Positions 22,101 to 33,545 of a stretch of 64,000 bases of DNA are shown here, piece by piece (within the stretch, counting starts at the first letter, position 1; the number at the start of each line of letters is the position of its first letter). The position numbers and the translations under genes are program-made. Below the pieces are notes generated by a model. That model did no database searches, was not told the origin of the DNA, and was given only the letters and a program-made list of their open reading frames with translations. Source of the DNA: Marthasterias glacialis (Eukaryota; Echinodermata; Asteroidea; Forcipulatida; Asteriidae). The stretch covers positions 7,637,047-7,701,046 of the forward strand of contig OU452221.1 of assembly GCA_911728455.2 (NCBI GenBank), read 5' to 3'.

Positions 22101-25100
22101 TTTTTTATTGACAGTTTTACAAAGTAATCATTGTAAGATAGTTGCTTGGAAAATTTGTATTTTTAATGTTTTCAAATATTTTTGTACAAAATGGTATTAG
22201 TATTACGCCCTCTTGCTGTCAAAAATACAGCCTATTGGGGTACGTTCAGACACGGCACTAAAGTTAGACCAGAATCGGTTTAACTTTTACGAGCAGCAGG
22301 TAAGCTGTCGTAAAGACAGTCAGACAGTCCAAAGTTGAACCAGAACAGTTTATCTTTGGTTTTAAGAGGTCAACACAGCATCATGACCCAATATACAACA
22401 TCCGGTATATTCACATAAACCAGCAATGTAGAATTGCTTAGATCATTGGTACACACATGTGCTGTACCCAATTTATGGCATGTTACATAATACGTAAGAC
22501 GTCCTTCAGGTCAACAGTCACTGGGGTAGACTTAAAACCGGATGTCATTCTGTCCACACACCGTGTCAACAGATAAACTCGAAGTGGTTTAGACTTGGAC
22601 CATCCCGCTGGACGGTCTAAGTTTTGGGGTTTAGACCTGTTCTGGTCTAACTTGTTTTCCGTTCAGACGCAAAAGAGTTAAACCAGAACCGGTCTAAGTT
22701 GAGTTAGATCAACTTTAGTACGGTGTCTGAACAACCTCTTGGAGCCCTGTACTCTATACCTGTCGTAAAATAATGAGCACTATGAATCGCTCGTAGATAA
22801 AGCGCTTTATGAATATTCTATATTATTACCATCATGTCATGTTGCTTGACACTCTAGAACTCATTGTGATTCATTTTTCCCCACAGAGATTGCCACACCT
22901 CCTTCTGCCTTCCCAAAGAGGCAACAAGGCCAAGCTAGTTCCTGGTAAGTGGCTTTAAAGACACATTGGATTGGTAATAATAATATAAAAAAAAATGATT
23001 AATTTTAGTCTGACTTACTTCTCATTTAAACTCTGGTCTTGTAAAAACAAACCATTCTGGCCCAGTAAACATTTTGAGCTACAAGCCCTGTGGTCTTGTG
23101 GATTTTCCCTCCAAAAATGTTGTGTTAAATTTCATGCTGGTACCAATCCTCCCAGAGAAATTGTCAAGAAAATATATTTTGAAGATCCCACCGATCACCT
23201 TTGCTTATTTTGATTGCTGCAATCAAAATAAGACAGATATGAATGTACAAAGTCCCAGTCAAAATATAAATTGTTTTTTGTTGTTTTCATTACCACCTTC
23301 CAAAAACAACAGTTTACTTTCTCTGTAAAGCCCCAGCTCAACATTGGTAAATTGACTGTAAATGCTTCCATTCTTTGTACAAATTAAGATATCCAACCTG
23401 TGACAATGTCGGCTCATTTCGTTGTTTCATTTTGCGAGAAAGCGGTGAAATTGCATTCAGCATTTTTGTAAGCATTCCTATGGGCAGAGTTTTCGTCTCA
23501 CTGAGATGAAAACTACTTTAGGATCTTATTATGTTCAATATTTAAAAACGATAGCACTTCAGGCAGAAATATTTCAAGGAAAGTTTTCTACCCTCATTTA
23601 TATCTTTTGTGAATATTTATGTTTTTCTTACCAATGTTGAACTGGGGGCTTTAAAACAAAAAATATATATTCAACAAACAAAAAACAAATGATGAACATC
23701 AAGCGATAGCAGTAAATTTTGCTTCAAGCTCGGGTCTCCATATTTTGTCGGATTATTCAAAGTGATTTATTCTCACACAGCTCCAGCCTTCACAGGTGGA
23801 CTGACTGTTATGGAAACTGTGGTCATTCCACCGGTCCTACTTCCTCCCTCCCCTCCAAAGAGATCAAATGAACTACCACCAGGACTCAAGCAGAGGTTCA
23901 TGCCTTTTGGATGGGGTGCGTATTAATGATAGTCTTGTATATATTTCCATGTGATAGAGATCTATAGCGTGCATCAGGATCTCAGCTGAAATGTTGGTGT
24001 CTAGATTTGCTGTAAATTGCTTTCCACACAATCTCCCGCATACGGCGTCCTGTTAAATGCACATAATTCTATGGGCCGTAAGCACAGAATAAGGCAGTAA
24101 AGCGCACCATGAAATTTGGTCCAGTTACTTTGCTGTTAATAAAAGATGAAATTTGGTGTCACTTTTAAACCAAGTCAAAAAGACAATCATCTGCCAAAAG
24201 CCATTATGTGATGCCCCAACCCATGCTAATACCAGGGCCCAAGTTCATAGAGCTGCTTAAGCAGAAAATAGTGCCTAAAAATTTTCTGCTGAGCAAAAAC
24301 AAGCAGGATACCAGTCACAGATTGTACATGTGACATGCTATTTTGGCTGGTAATCTTATTCTGGTAAGTATAATTTTGTTTGTGCTTAGCTACTTTTTGT
24401 GCTTAAGAAGCTCTATGAAATTGGGCCCAGGCATTTTTTTTTTAAATATTGAAATGGCATTAAATGGTAGACGACCAAAACATCATAGTAGCAATTACTA
24501 GTTTTTATATACGTATACATGTTAGGCATGATATCAATGTTGAGAAACGCTTTCCTTGTACATTCCCATTCCTGTTTAACCTTTTTGTGTATTCATTCTT
24601 ACCAGTCCATGTTGTATTTTTATTGTGGTTTTTGGGTGTTGTTGTATTTTGTGATGTGTACATTATTGCATTATCATTTATACCATATTGTATTATTGTT
24701 TGTACCATATTGCCAGTGGAAATCAAATTTCTGTTTTTATAATGTAGACATTAATTGCTTATTTCTGCTTATGTACACATGTAGGCCCTATGTTATTTGA
24801 AAGCTCATCTTTTTACCTATCCGATGAGCAAATAAACCCACTTTTGAGTTTTGGCAGGAAGTGCCTGGTTTTGGCATGGAGCGGCCTGATAAGAGTAAAC
24901 TTAAATGTGAAGTTATTTGAAGTTTTAAGTATCTCCCTTATCTATATGTGTCAGCTACCATATCTGCCATGTTGGGTTCAAACTGCAGTATTGTGGTATG
25001 AACTCCCAAAAGTGACGTATTTATATGTATTATTTTGAGTCTGCTGTAATAGGTATAAAATGTTTGAGTGATTTTGTGATTTAAAACCCTTCTACTTTTG

Positions 25101-26565
25101 GTAACTGTTTTTTCAGCAAGTTGACTAACCATTTGAAACCATTCAACTGCACGGATTGTGTATGGTGGCACAAATTAAACTGTGAATGTACTGAATAGAT
25201 GCATTTACTACTTGATATCATATTGCATGCTGGCATAGTTTATCTATCAATCAAAACCACAGTGTATGATATTGAATGGTCAGACAGTAGGAGGGTTGAC
25301 TGTGTACCATGTAGGTTCATTCACCACATGGTATCATATTGCATGGTGGCATAGTTTATCTGTCATTCAAAACCACAGTGGATGATATTGAATGGTAAGA
25401 CAGTAGGAGGGTTTATATCGCACTAGGAACATTATTAAACTTTTAAGGGTCTTACCTTCTGTCTGACACTCACGGCCTGTCATAACTTTTTCTCCCCATC
25501 TTTCTTTACCTTCTGTTCCTCATGGATAATGAGGTACTGGAACTACAGATCCGTGAAAAATTGAGAATTTTTCTATTTAAGTATTAAGACTAGAAAGTGA
25601 TGAGATAAAACAGTCAACGTCTTGTTGTCCAATTCACATGACCAAACAATTTCTCCCAACCTTACAGAGGACCCCCAAAAATGTGACTTGAGAACGAACA
25701 AATCATCAGATGTGGCTGACAGCAGTGTCCAAAAGACCAAGAAGAAAAAGTCACACAAGCACAAGAAATCTCAAGAGGAAACGCCAGTTGTGGCAAGCCC
25801 AATGAATGCAAGCTCGACCGTTGGAGACGGTGATGATAAAGGGACTGAGGAGAGGCTGACCTCTGGAAGGGGAGAAGAGGAAAGGGGTGGTGATGACGAG
25901 GGGGTTACAGGGGGAAAGAAGGAACACAGGAAGAGCAAGAAAAGGAAACACCATCATAGTGACCAGGTTGGTCTTTTTTCTTTTTTTTTTAGGTTCAACA
26001 TTCTTAAAACCTGACCACAGAAAAAATATACCACCGAGCATGTCCTCACCAGAAAGAGAACTTGGTATGCTGTGTGTGTGGTTATCTGTGCATGTCTGCT
26101 ATGAGGCAATTCGTCTGCGCTGTCATTGTATTTTCACTGTATTGCAAACTTCAGCTTTCTCACTGGTTGAGCTGGTAGTTTCACCATACAGGCATATTAC
26201 ATGGTATTGATACTGTTATGTCCACACCTGCCATAGAGGGTGTGCAGAGCAAATAGACAATAATTGAGCTCAGCATTCTACATGTTCTATTCTGTTTGGT
26301 CTTTATAAACCATTTTCTTGAATACCTTTTTCAACTTTCACTGGTTAGTCTTATTATTAGTCTTATTATTTCAGGCTATTTCTTGAAAACGAGAGGAGTT
26401 ACATAAAACTTCCTTTTACAAAAGTTCATGTTGTACCTTCCCTTTAATCTGTTACTTTGATGTTTTTTTTCCCCACAGAGAGAAGACATCGAAGTGGAGA
26501 AAACTTCTGAAGAAACCCCAAAGAAGAAGAAGAAGAAAAAGAAGCACAAGGACATAACTGAATAG
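19153..26565 (+). CDS. POLR1G: RNA polymerase I subunit RPA34/PAF49 type, complete, 7 coding exons
   Basis: Exons: 19153-19286, 19884-19998, 21722-21844, 22887-22944, 23781-23915, 25668-25966, 26479-26565. All are GT-AG and in phase, giving 316 residues. The family subunit dimerises with POLR1E through an N-terminal triple-barrel-like domain and acts with nucleolar RNA polymerase I on rDNA. Family signatures seen are FECPPDF (about residue 46), ELWLIKTP (about 75), and a conserved segment near residues 165-187 with PPGLKQRFMPFGW, comparable to the vertebrate PPGLRPRF region. Exons 6 and 7 encode a charged Lys-rich tail (KTKKKKSHKHKK, later KKKKKKKKHK) suited to nucleolar retention. An acidic, Asn/Asp-rich stretch (residues 17-43) precedes the fold. 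The protein is shorter than the human one (about 510 residues) because the tail has fewer Lys-rich repeats. The start ATG at 19153 is the only Met in the open frame of this exon; a stop lies 23 codons upstream. Confidence 0.9.
21960..22240. repeat. Reverse copy of the 5930-6120 dispersed repeat
   Basis: TTGACTGCAAGAGGGTGCCC, CATAGAAATAGTGT and ATGCAATTAGACTTCTAATA match the first copy in reverse. It lies in POLR1G intron 3. Confidence 0.65.
22244..22732. mobile_element. 489-bp MITE with GTTCAGACACGG ends
   Basis: The ends GTTCAGACACGGCACTAAAG and CTTTAGTACGGTGTCTGAAC are inverted repeats with two mismatches. The interior repeats TTAGACC / GGTCTAA words on both strands. Intronic in POLR1G. 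Confidence 0.8.
23329..23650. mobile_element. Family B MITE, second copy
   Basis: AGCCCCAGCTCAACATTGG at the left, CCAATGTTGAACTGGGGGCT at the right. TTAA is kept on the right (23651-23654); the left reads GTAA. Intronic in POLR1G. Confidence 0.85.
24236..24428. mobile_element. MITE-like family A copy
   Basis: Well-preserved ends GGGCCCAAGTTCATAGAGCT and AGCTCTATGAAATTGGGCCC. Intronic in POLR1G. Confidence 0.85.
25199..25414 (+). repeat. Minisatellite M, two units
   Basis: Two units of about 115 bp, each with GATATCATATTGCATG-type start, TTCAAAACCACAGTG and GATATTGAATGGT...GACAGTAGGAGGGTT. Same unit as at 29451, 31103 and 57213. Confidence 0.85.
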
Positions 26566-26839
26566 GAAATAATATGTGTACAAAAAGAACCAGAAAACTT
26601 CCCCATCATATCATGATATCCTTATGTTTTTCATACCCAACAGGCCAACATGGCTATTTTTTTACTTCTCTTTTCACTTTCACTGTTCAAACTTTTGCTC
26701 CTGTTAACACCTCTATCATTCGTTAAGTGTCTTACTCTTTAACTGCCATATTTCAAGGGATCTCACCCAAGCCTGGAAAGCGGCAGTACAGGGATCACCT
26801 TAAGGGGATGCGATTGGTTATTGACAATATAGAAAGACA

Positions 26840-26945
26840 ACCATTTTGGAAGAGCGCCTCCACGTTGATCCAGAGGTCGCAGGTTCAAATCCAGTTTCAG
26901 TCAATTTTTCTTTGTTCACTCAAAATTTAACTTACCCGGTCATTT
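26840..26945 (+). repeat. tRNA-like SINE fragment, family S4
   Basis: GAGGTCGCAGGTTCAAATCC is a B-box relic, followed by TTTTTCTTTGTTCACTC, a tail also seen at 52911-53012. It falls inside the probable POLR1G 3' UTR. Confidence 0.5.
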
Positions 26946-27003
26946 TCCCTTGTGGTTTTTTTTACTTGATATTCATTCAGTGTGTAAATCTTGGCTCAAA
27001 TCT

Positions 27004-27009
27004 AATAAA
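27004..27009 (+). promoter_or_regulatory. Candidate poly(A) signal for POLR1G
   Basis: An AATAAA hexamer lies about 440 bases after the POLR1G stop, followed by T-rich sequence. It is the first canonical signal seen downstream. The implied 3' UTR would contain a tRNA-like SINE piece at 26840-26940. No transcript evidence is available. Confidence 0.4.
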
Positions 27010-27289
27010 TTTTTGTTATTTGATTGATTGGTTTAGATGACTTGATGAAATAACATTTGTATTGTAAAAAAATACTAAAATAAAACAGATGTTGATTATA
27101 ACAAAGTTGTTACATTAGTCAGAGTGTCTCATTGTGTAGTTAAAAAGCCCCTCAGCCTTTCTGCCACCCCTCCTGCCGTTTTTGGTACAGCCTGCCTCTC
27201 ACACCAATCACACCTCTTAGCAGGGTGTGGGCCAGTCCAGTTCATTTATTTTACCCACGTAGAGGCAGATTCAAATTTGACCTCATTCT

Positions 27290-27510
27290 GATGTCATCAT
27301 CACAAATCATCACAATCTTGGTTGCACCATTTTTCGAGTCGATGTTCTTATTTGTTTTCCTCCCACATCTAAAACTGACACGGGTGTCTTCAGGCCTACA
27401 GATCACAGTGCAAGTCACTTTTGAGGGTCCCATTTGTAGGCGATGCGGCGTTTACATGCTTACCATATTTTATATGCAAATTAAGCCCCAAAATGGTGAG
27501 CATGGCAGAC
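27290..27510. repeat. Dispersed repeat E (CTTGGTTGC...CAAAATGGTGAGC), with S3 piece inserted
   Basis: TGATGTCATCATCAC, CTTGGTTGCACCATTTTT and CCCAAAATGGTGAGCATGGC match copies at 42812 and 43985. An S3 3' fragment (27340-27432) interrupts it. Confidence 0.6.
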
Positions 27511-27612
27511 GGTAGTAGCCCCAGCTGAGCTCAGTGCAAGGGGTCTACAGGCAGTTGGTTTTGTGCTGTGCTTGAGTAAGGTACAGTATGTGGAAGGCTT
27601 TGCAGGTCTTGG

Positions 27613-27855
27613 CATTCAGGTTGGCTCAGTGGTTTCTTTCCCTGCCTTCACCTCTCTCTGACCCCGGTTTGAATCCTGGACTGGAGCCTTGCATGTGGAT
27701 TGGGTTTTCAGTCTCTACCTGATTGTGTGGGTTTTCCCTATTTTGGGGTTTTCCTCCCACATCTAAACCTGGCATTTCTTCAACATCTTCTCTACACAGG
27801 TATCTTCAGGCCTACGGGTCACAGTGCAAGTCACTTATGAGGGTCTTTTGGTTTT
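27613..27855 (+). mobile_element. SINE S3 copy
   Basis: CAGGTTGGCTCAGTGGTTTC (A-box-like), ACCCCGGTTTGAATCCTGGA (B-box-like), TTTTCAGTCTCTACCTG and TCCTCCCACATCTAAA occur in order. Confidence 0.8.
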
Positions 27856-27897
27856 TTTACCAGAAAGATATAAGCCTGTGTTTCTGATATCAAGGAG

Positions 27898-28670
27898 TGG
27901 ATGGTTGCAAACAAATTGCAGCTGAACAGCAACAAGACCGTCATCCTTGTGTTAAATTCACCACGACACACGTGCAACTTAGACCGGGTCGTCATTGACG
28001 GGCACCCAATACCCGTCAGCAACACAGCAAGAAACCTTGGTGTTATCGTCAACAAACATCTGGACATGAAAGCAAACGTCATAAACACAGCCCGCAACGC
28101 CATGTTCCACCTTAGAAACCTTGGTCACATCCGGTCACTGCTCTCTAACGCAACAACCGAGCAGCTCATTCATGCTTTCGTTATAACCAGGCTCGACTAC
28201 TGCAATTCGCTTTCACTTGGACTCCCAGCTTCCACCATCAATCACCTTCAAAGAATCCAGAACATTGCAGCCAGAATCCTAACACGCACAAAGAAATTCG
28301 ACCTCATCACACCAGTTCTTAAACAACTGCATTGGCTTCCGGTTGATCAACGGCATAGCACCACAGTATATACAAGACCTAATAACACCGTACTCACCAC
28401 CACGCCGTCTCCGATCAGGCAACGCCCACATGCTGGTGGTTCCCCCTGCCCGAATGAAGACCTACGGAGATAGGTCTTTTTCTGTAGCGGCACCACGACT
28501 GTGGAATAACCTCCCACTAACCTTCAGAACACAACCGTACACAGGGCCTTTCAAACGACACCTAACAACTCACCTGTTCACTCAAGCATTCCAATAATTT
28601 CCCCGGATCATCAAGCGCAGTGAATTAACCCTGGTTCAGATACCAGCGCTATATAAGTTTTATTATTATT
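27898..28670 (+). pseudogene. Truncated CR1/L2-like LINE: reverse-transcriptase C-terminal part
   Basis: The first frame (27898 to about 28350) reads WMVANKLQLNSNKT, then RNLGVIV, RLDYCNSL and LPASTINHLQRIQNIAAR. These are the conserved blocks after the catalytic core. Near 28350 the frame shifts and about 20 expected residues are lost between HWLPVDQR and INGIAPQYI. The second frame ends in SVAAPRLWNNLP...FKRHLTTHLFTQAF. The 3' end has GCGCTATATAAGTTTTATT followed by TTA repeats. The element lacks its 5' half and cannot encode an active enzyme. Confidence 0.85.
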
Positions 28671-28916
28671 ATTATTATAATAAAAACCAGCACGAGGAAC
28701 GACTAAACAATTTACTCAAAAAGGCCGAGAGTGTGGTATAGGATTTCTGGCAGCACCAACATTGATTATTGTTCACCAAGTTGGTATTTGGTTGTCCTTT
28801 TATTTTAAGTGTATGCAGTAGTTGTATATTTCCACTCCTTCCTTCTCCGGAGGTATTTGTAGCTACCTTGGTTTGACGACTCTGTCCGTCTCAAGGAACC
28901 TTTATGTTTAATAGGG

Positions 28917-29155
28917 GGGTCAGGTTAGCTCAGTGGTTTCTTTCCCTGCCTTTCACCTCTGTGACCCCGGTTTGAATCCTGGACTGAAGCCTTGCATGTG
29001 GATTGGGTTTTCAGTCCCTACCTGATTGCTTGGGTTTTCCCCTTTTTGGGGTTTTCCTCCCACATCTAAAACTGAACATTTGTTCTGGTTTCCTATTCAT
29101 CCTGTTATTGGCGCTAATTGTGCTGTTGGATGTGTAACAAAATAAAATAAATAAA
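28917..29155 (+). mobile_element. SINE S3 copy with A-rich tail
   Basis: Head GGTTAGCTCAGTGGTTTCTT, B-box-like CCGGTTTGAATCC, and tail AACAAAATAAAATAAATAAA. It lies just 3' of the LINE fragment. Confidence 0.8.
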
Positions 29156-29384
29156 TCAAATGAGCTAGAGAGCTAGAACTTATTTACTCTTCCAAACTCT
29201 ATCCCTGAAATTAACAACACTCTCTTGACTTTTGTTTATTCATTATTACCTGTGTTTTATTTTGTACTTTTAATTGATATTCAAACATATGTAATGTTAC
29301 AGTTCTGGCTTCTAAATGCCAGCATATACAAATTTTAACCCTTTAAAAGTATCGGACATTTTCTAAATCATAAGTATATGCCTA

Positions 29385-29449
29385 AATTTGTCCCCCAAAA
29401 AATAATCAGCAGACATCTGTCTGCTGAATATATTTTGGGGGGACAAATT
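29385..29449. repeat. 65-bp near-perfect hairpin
   Basis: AATTTGTCCCCCAAAA / TTTTGGGGGGACAAATT outer arms and CAGCAGACA / TGTCTGCTG inner arms with almost no loop. Confidence 0.9.
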
Positions 29450-29450
29450 G

Positions 29451-29712
29451 CATAGATGCATTCACCACATGATATCATATTGCAGGCTGACAGTTTATAG
29501 ATCATTCAAAACAACAGCGGATGATATTGAATGGTCAGACAGTAGGCGGGTTGACTGTGTACTGTGTAGATGCATTCACTGCATGATATTATATTGCAGG
29601 CTGGCATAGTTTATCTATCCCCATGATCTATCATTCAAAACCATAGTGGACGATATTGAACGGTCAGGCAGTAGGAAGGTTGACTGTGTACTGTGTGGGC
29701 ATTCACCACATA
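29451..29712 (+). repeat. Minisatellite M, about 2.3 units
   Basis: Repeats of GATGCATTCACCACATGATA, GATGATATTGAATGGTCAGA and GTTGACTGTGTACTGTGTAG. It directly abuts the hairpin at 29385-29449. Confidence 0.85.
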
Positions 29713-30221
29713 TATTGCAGCAAATACAGATCCCTCAAAAATTATATGAACAAAATATCAGTTAAACCAGATTTTTACAAAAGGGGAGGAAGAGTGCCTG
29801 TTGATTTTTGATTTGTTTTCCAAGATGGCTGCCGATATCTGTTAAGATTAAATGTGGCCGCCAAATTTGCACAGCATGAAGTTCATGCATTAGTTTTATA
29901 GCAAATGGTGTAAAGATTTGAAGAAAATTAATAACTATCTTTCTCTTTTACAATTTAAATATTATTATTTTATTTTTTTAAAGGATGCAGCTTAAAAAAA
30001 GAAATAAATGTGGGAGTAGGGACGATCAACTGGTTTAATTTGGACTTAAACATGGTGAAAAGCGAAACACTTAAGTAACTCAGCTATAGTACTTACTTTA
30101 ACTTAAAAATTTGCAGGGAATCTGTAACAAACAATTTTACAAGGCTTTTTGGTTGGTTATCCATATATGTAAATCAAATTTGTGTGCTTAAGTAGCTCTG
30201 TGAAATGGGGGACTTTGTGAC

Positions 30222-30515
30222 GCTAGTGGCACCAGGTAATTTTTCCCATTGTCTACATAATTTTGAGCACACGCACACTTCTGACAACTTCGCACATACT
30301 TTTTACGCGCAATAGTTATATGGGGACGCACGCATTAAGCCGTGGAACAAGGTGCATGCTGGTCTCGTTATGGACAAAATTTGTCGTTGTCTACACCAGC
30401 ATGCAACTCGTTCCACAGCTTAATGCGTGCATCCCCATATAACTGTACTGTGCGTAAAAAGTATTTGAGAAGTTGTCTATGGATTTACCTGGTCTGCTGC
30501 TACCTAGCATGCCCA
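30222..30515. repeat. Fold-back element with ACTTTTTACGCGCA arms
   Basis: The left arm has ACTTTTTACGCGCA, GTTATATGGGGACGCACGCA and GGTGCATGCTGGT. The right arm mirrors it with ACCAGCATGC, TGCGTGCATCCCCATATAAC and TGCGTAAAAAGT. Weaker mirroring (CACCAGG / CCTGGT) extends outward. Confidence 0.85.
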
Positions 30516-31102
30516 AAAGTCTCCAATCAGCCCCCTAACAGGGAGTGTAAGGTGCAATAATAAAACAAATCATGTAGGGAAAATCTTTGTCTAAAAAGAT
30601 GCTCTTGCCTGCAAGAGAATAAAGATGTAGTACATGTAGGTTGTTACCAATACTAATATTAATGAGTAAATTACTTAAAACCAGGCTGGTTTCTAACCCA
30701 CAATGTCTTGAATACTGTGTGTTGAAGTACTGAATGGTCTACAAGTAATTAACACAGAATTATGTCTACTATTTTCCATTGAAAAAAAAAAAAGAATACA
30801 AAATGGTGGTGCAAATGAAACCCCACTTTTTGTGTTTTGGTTCAGGGATTACAGTTGAAATGGAAGTCAATGGGTGCAACATACATGGGTCTCATAATTC
30901 AAAAAAAAATTTTTTTTAACCGTCTTAAAAAAATAATAATATAAAAATAATGCACCTTGAGTACATGGGTCTCATAATTCAAAAACTTTATAAAAAAGAA
31001 AAACCTGTTCTCAAAAATAATAATATAAAATTATGCACCTTGAGTACGTAATTGATGGTAGATACGTGCACTAAATAAGACTCCAGTATTATTATTATCA
31101 TT

Positions 31103-31193
31103 TGTGTACTGTGTAGACAATTAACCACATGATATTATTGCAATTGCATAGTAACCACAGTGGGTAAGATAAATGGTCAAACAGCTGGTGGGA
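31103..31193 (+). repeat. Minisatellite M, one decayed unit
   Basis: GTGTACTGTGTAGACAATTA, CCACATGATATTATTGCA and AACCACAGTGGGTAAGAT resemble the unit, with internal losses. Confidence 0.6.
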
Positions 31194-31235
31194 AAAGGGA
31201 TGATTTAGCTTCTTTTTTATCCCTACATGTCTCCT

Positions 31236-31345
31236 GGGCGAGCTCGATTGCCTACCGGCTTGGTGGTTAAGCAGTTAAAACATCTGCTCTAGAATGTGGA
31301 AAGTTGTGGGTTCGAACCCCAACCAAGGCGCCCAACCATTAGTAG
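31236..31345 (+). repeat. tRNA-like SINE fragment
   Basis: GGCTTGGTGGTTAAGCAG (A-box-like) and GTGGGTTCGAACCCCAAC (B-box-like) with CATCTGCTCTAGAATG between, the last shared with S2. It is not a cloverleaf tRNA gene. Confidence 0.45.
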
Positions 31346-32980
31346 AGGATAAAACTAAATCATTTGTTACCATTACTTTGATTCATAGAGAGTAAATGTC
31401 AACCCACTTTACAGATATTTCCCCCACCCCCCGTTAACTAATGAAATAAAAACTTCACATTGCCATAAAAATTATGTTTTTAAAAATGTTTGGGACCTCT
31501 ACGAAAACATGGATGTATTTATACAAAATCTGTACACATATATACAAATATCAAATCCTTAAGTAGCAAAATTATCAATATTTAAATATGACAAGAGCGA
31601 GCAGTTCTTTTAAATACGGGAAAACAAGAAAAAAGGAGAAAAATTACGCTTTTCATTGATGATAAAGGGTGCTGCTCAGAATAATCAATTTGTTTTCTTC
31701 AAAATTGTCTTGAACCATCCATCCATCCACCTACCCACCCACCCACCCCAAATTTATATTTTTTAAATATTGACTGTCAATATATCCTCTACATTGATTA
31801 AGCAATGAATGCCTCAAATGAAGACATTTTAGATCAATGCTCTCCCCGCTCAGGAGTTTTCAATATTTATTTATTTATTTTTTTTCAGGCCTTCTGCATG
31901 GAACTTTGCAGTTAAATCAGAAGAGCAAAGTGCCAAACACATTATAAACTCTGAGTTATTTTTTCCTATTATTTGAATTGAAAGCTTAACTTTGAAAATC
32001 ACAGTTTTTTGAAACACTGATTGTTCTGAATGGCCCCTCAAGCCTCCGTAAGTTGAACTACACCCCACAGAGCAGCTATGTTACAGACACTTGTAATCCA
32101 CTACCCACACAAATGTCAGAATTTTAATTTTCTCTAATCTAAAAATGTTCTAATCACCACACTAGCTACATAAAACTGTTCTACTATTACCATGCAGTAA
32201 GTACCTTCTTTGAAGTTGTTTGTCAAATATAAAATTCACCTCTTTTGTACGAGCAGAATAGTGGTGCTTTTCACTGTGCATTCCTCAATGGATCTTTTTA
32301 CATATATATATGTACATTTTTTTTAAACACTGTTACAAAAATAAAATCTTTAGTCAAATTTCAGTATTGTTAGAATAATTCATATGGGCTCCTGACTAAA
32401 TTTTAACTAAATTCTCATCGCTATTTCTTTATCAAAAAGATGTCTCTAGACTCTACTTAGACTGACCATTCCTTGGTTTCACCAAGTGATCGTAACGTAC
32501 CCTACACAAACTGTATCCCTACTACCAATACAAAAAACTATACAAACTGAAAACGATTTGTTTTAACATTCACATGAGATGTTCTCCCCATTGGCAATAT
32601 GACATATAACATCAAATATTTACAAGCAAATCTGAAAAGCCAGGACTTCCTGCCATGCAGACAGTTCACACAGCTCTTTAGCATCGTCCATATTTTATCA
32701 ACTTTTGATATGAAGAAAAGGGGCCGATACTTGCATTTCAGACCCATCAAACTCCAATGGCATGGTCTTGTTTGATTCTGTTGGACTCATGACAGCATTA
32801 GTAAACTGACTATGCTTTACAGGGGATCGGGCATACCACTTTAATCAGAGTCCAACAGTTTGGATCTTGAGATAGCATATGGTGTTGGGTTTTGTTAGAG
32901 TGAGGAAAGATCCTAGTAAACGCCCCTAGGGGGTTAGGGTTTTAAGATAAAAAAACAAAACATGTACAGACATCTGATAC
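31346..32980. other. No supported gene; AT-rich DNA downstream of the periphilin-like gene
   Basis: Low-complexity CCATCC/CCACCC run near 31717-31748 and TTTATT repeats near 31865. Could include distal 3' UTR, but nothing marks its end. Confidence 0.4.
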
Positions 32981-32984
32981 AGGG

Positions 32985-33185
32985 ACAATTTTCCGAATGT
33001 GAAAATTCCTGAAAAATGGCTTTCGGGCCTGGGTTTCCCCTTATTCTAGACCCAGAACCTCCCAGATGTTACAATTCAGGTTTACAGACTCTGTACATCA
33101 CCAGAAATACAAAACTAACAGTTTCGGACACAACGTGAACTATTTCTCCCTTTCCTGACTGCTTTTACATCTTTCAAAAAAATCT
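32985..33185 (+). repeat. Dispersed repeat F, second copy at 51665-51950
   Basis: CCGAATGTGAAAATTCCTGA, CCCTTATTCTAGACCC and CATCACCAGAAATACAAAAC are shared with the 51665 copy. It probably lies in the 3' UTR of the periphilin-like gene. Confidence 0.65.
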
Positions 33186-33274
33186 GATGACTCAAGCAGC
33201 TGATGTGTGCTGTGTGACGTCATGATTTACAAACATAAAACAGGCGCTCGATCATAGCAGAATTTAATGCCTGG

Positions 33275-33280
33275 TTTATT
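33275..33280 (-). promoter_or_regulatory. Candidate poly(A) signal for the periphilin-like gene
   Basis: AATAAA on the minus strand about 270 bases after the stop at 33546. A second hexamer at 33368-33373 is closer but lies in a dispersed repeat. Which one is used cannot be told from sequence. Confidence 0.3.
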
Positions 33281-33545
33281 CCTAAACAGAACCTACTATA
33301 GTAATAACATACAACCGGCCTGATACTTCATGTAGGCATTTAGAGGCAGCTGATTCCATGCCCCTGGTTTATTGCCTTGGTGCCCCTTGAAATGTTCCAG
33401 TACAATTTACATTTCGCTCATAAGAGGTGCCCTTTATCGATAAGAACTAACCTTGACCTTACAAGAACAGAGTACCAGGTAGGATCTAGCGAATGAACAG
33501 CTGCTAAAGAGAAAAAAAAATGAAAGTCCTGTTGAAATATCTTCT

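Noticed and set aside
31236..31345. Functional tRNA gene
   Set aside because: Only A- and B-box-like words; no acceptor stem can be drawn.
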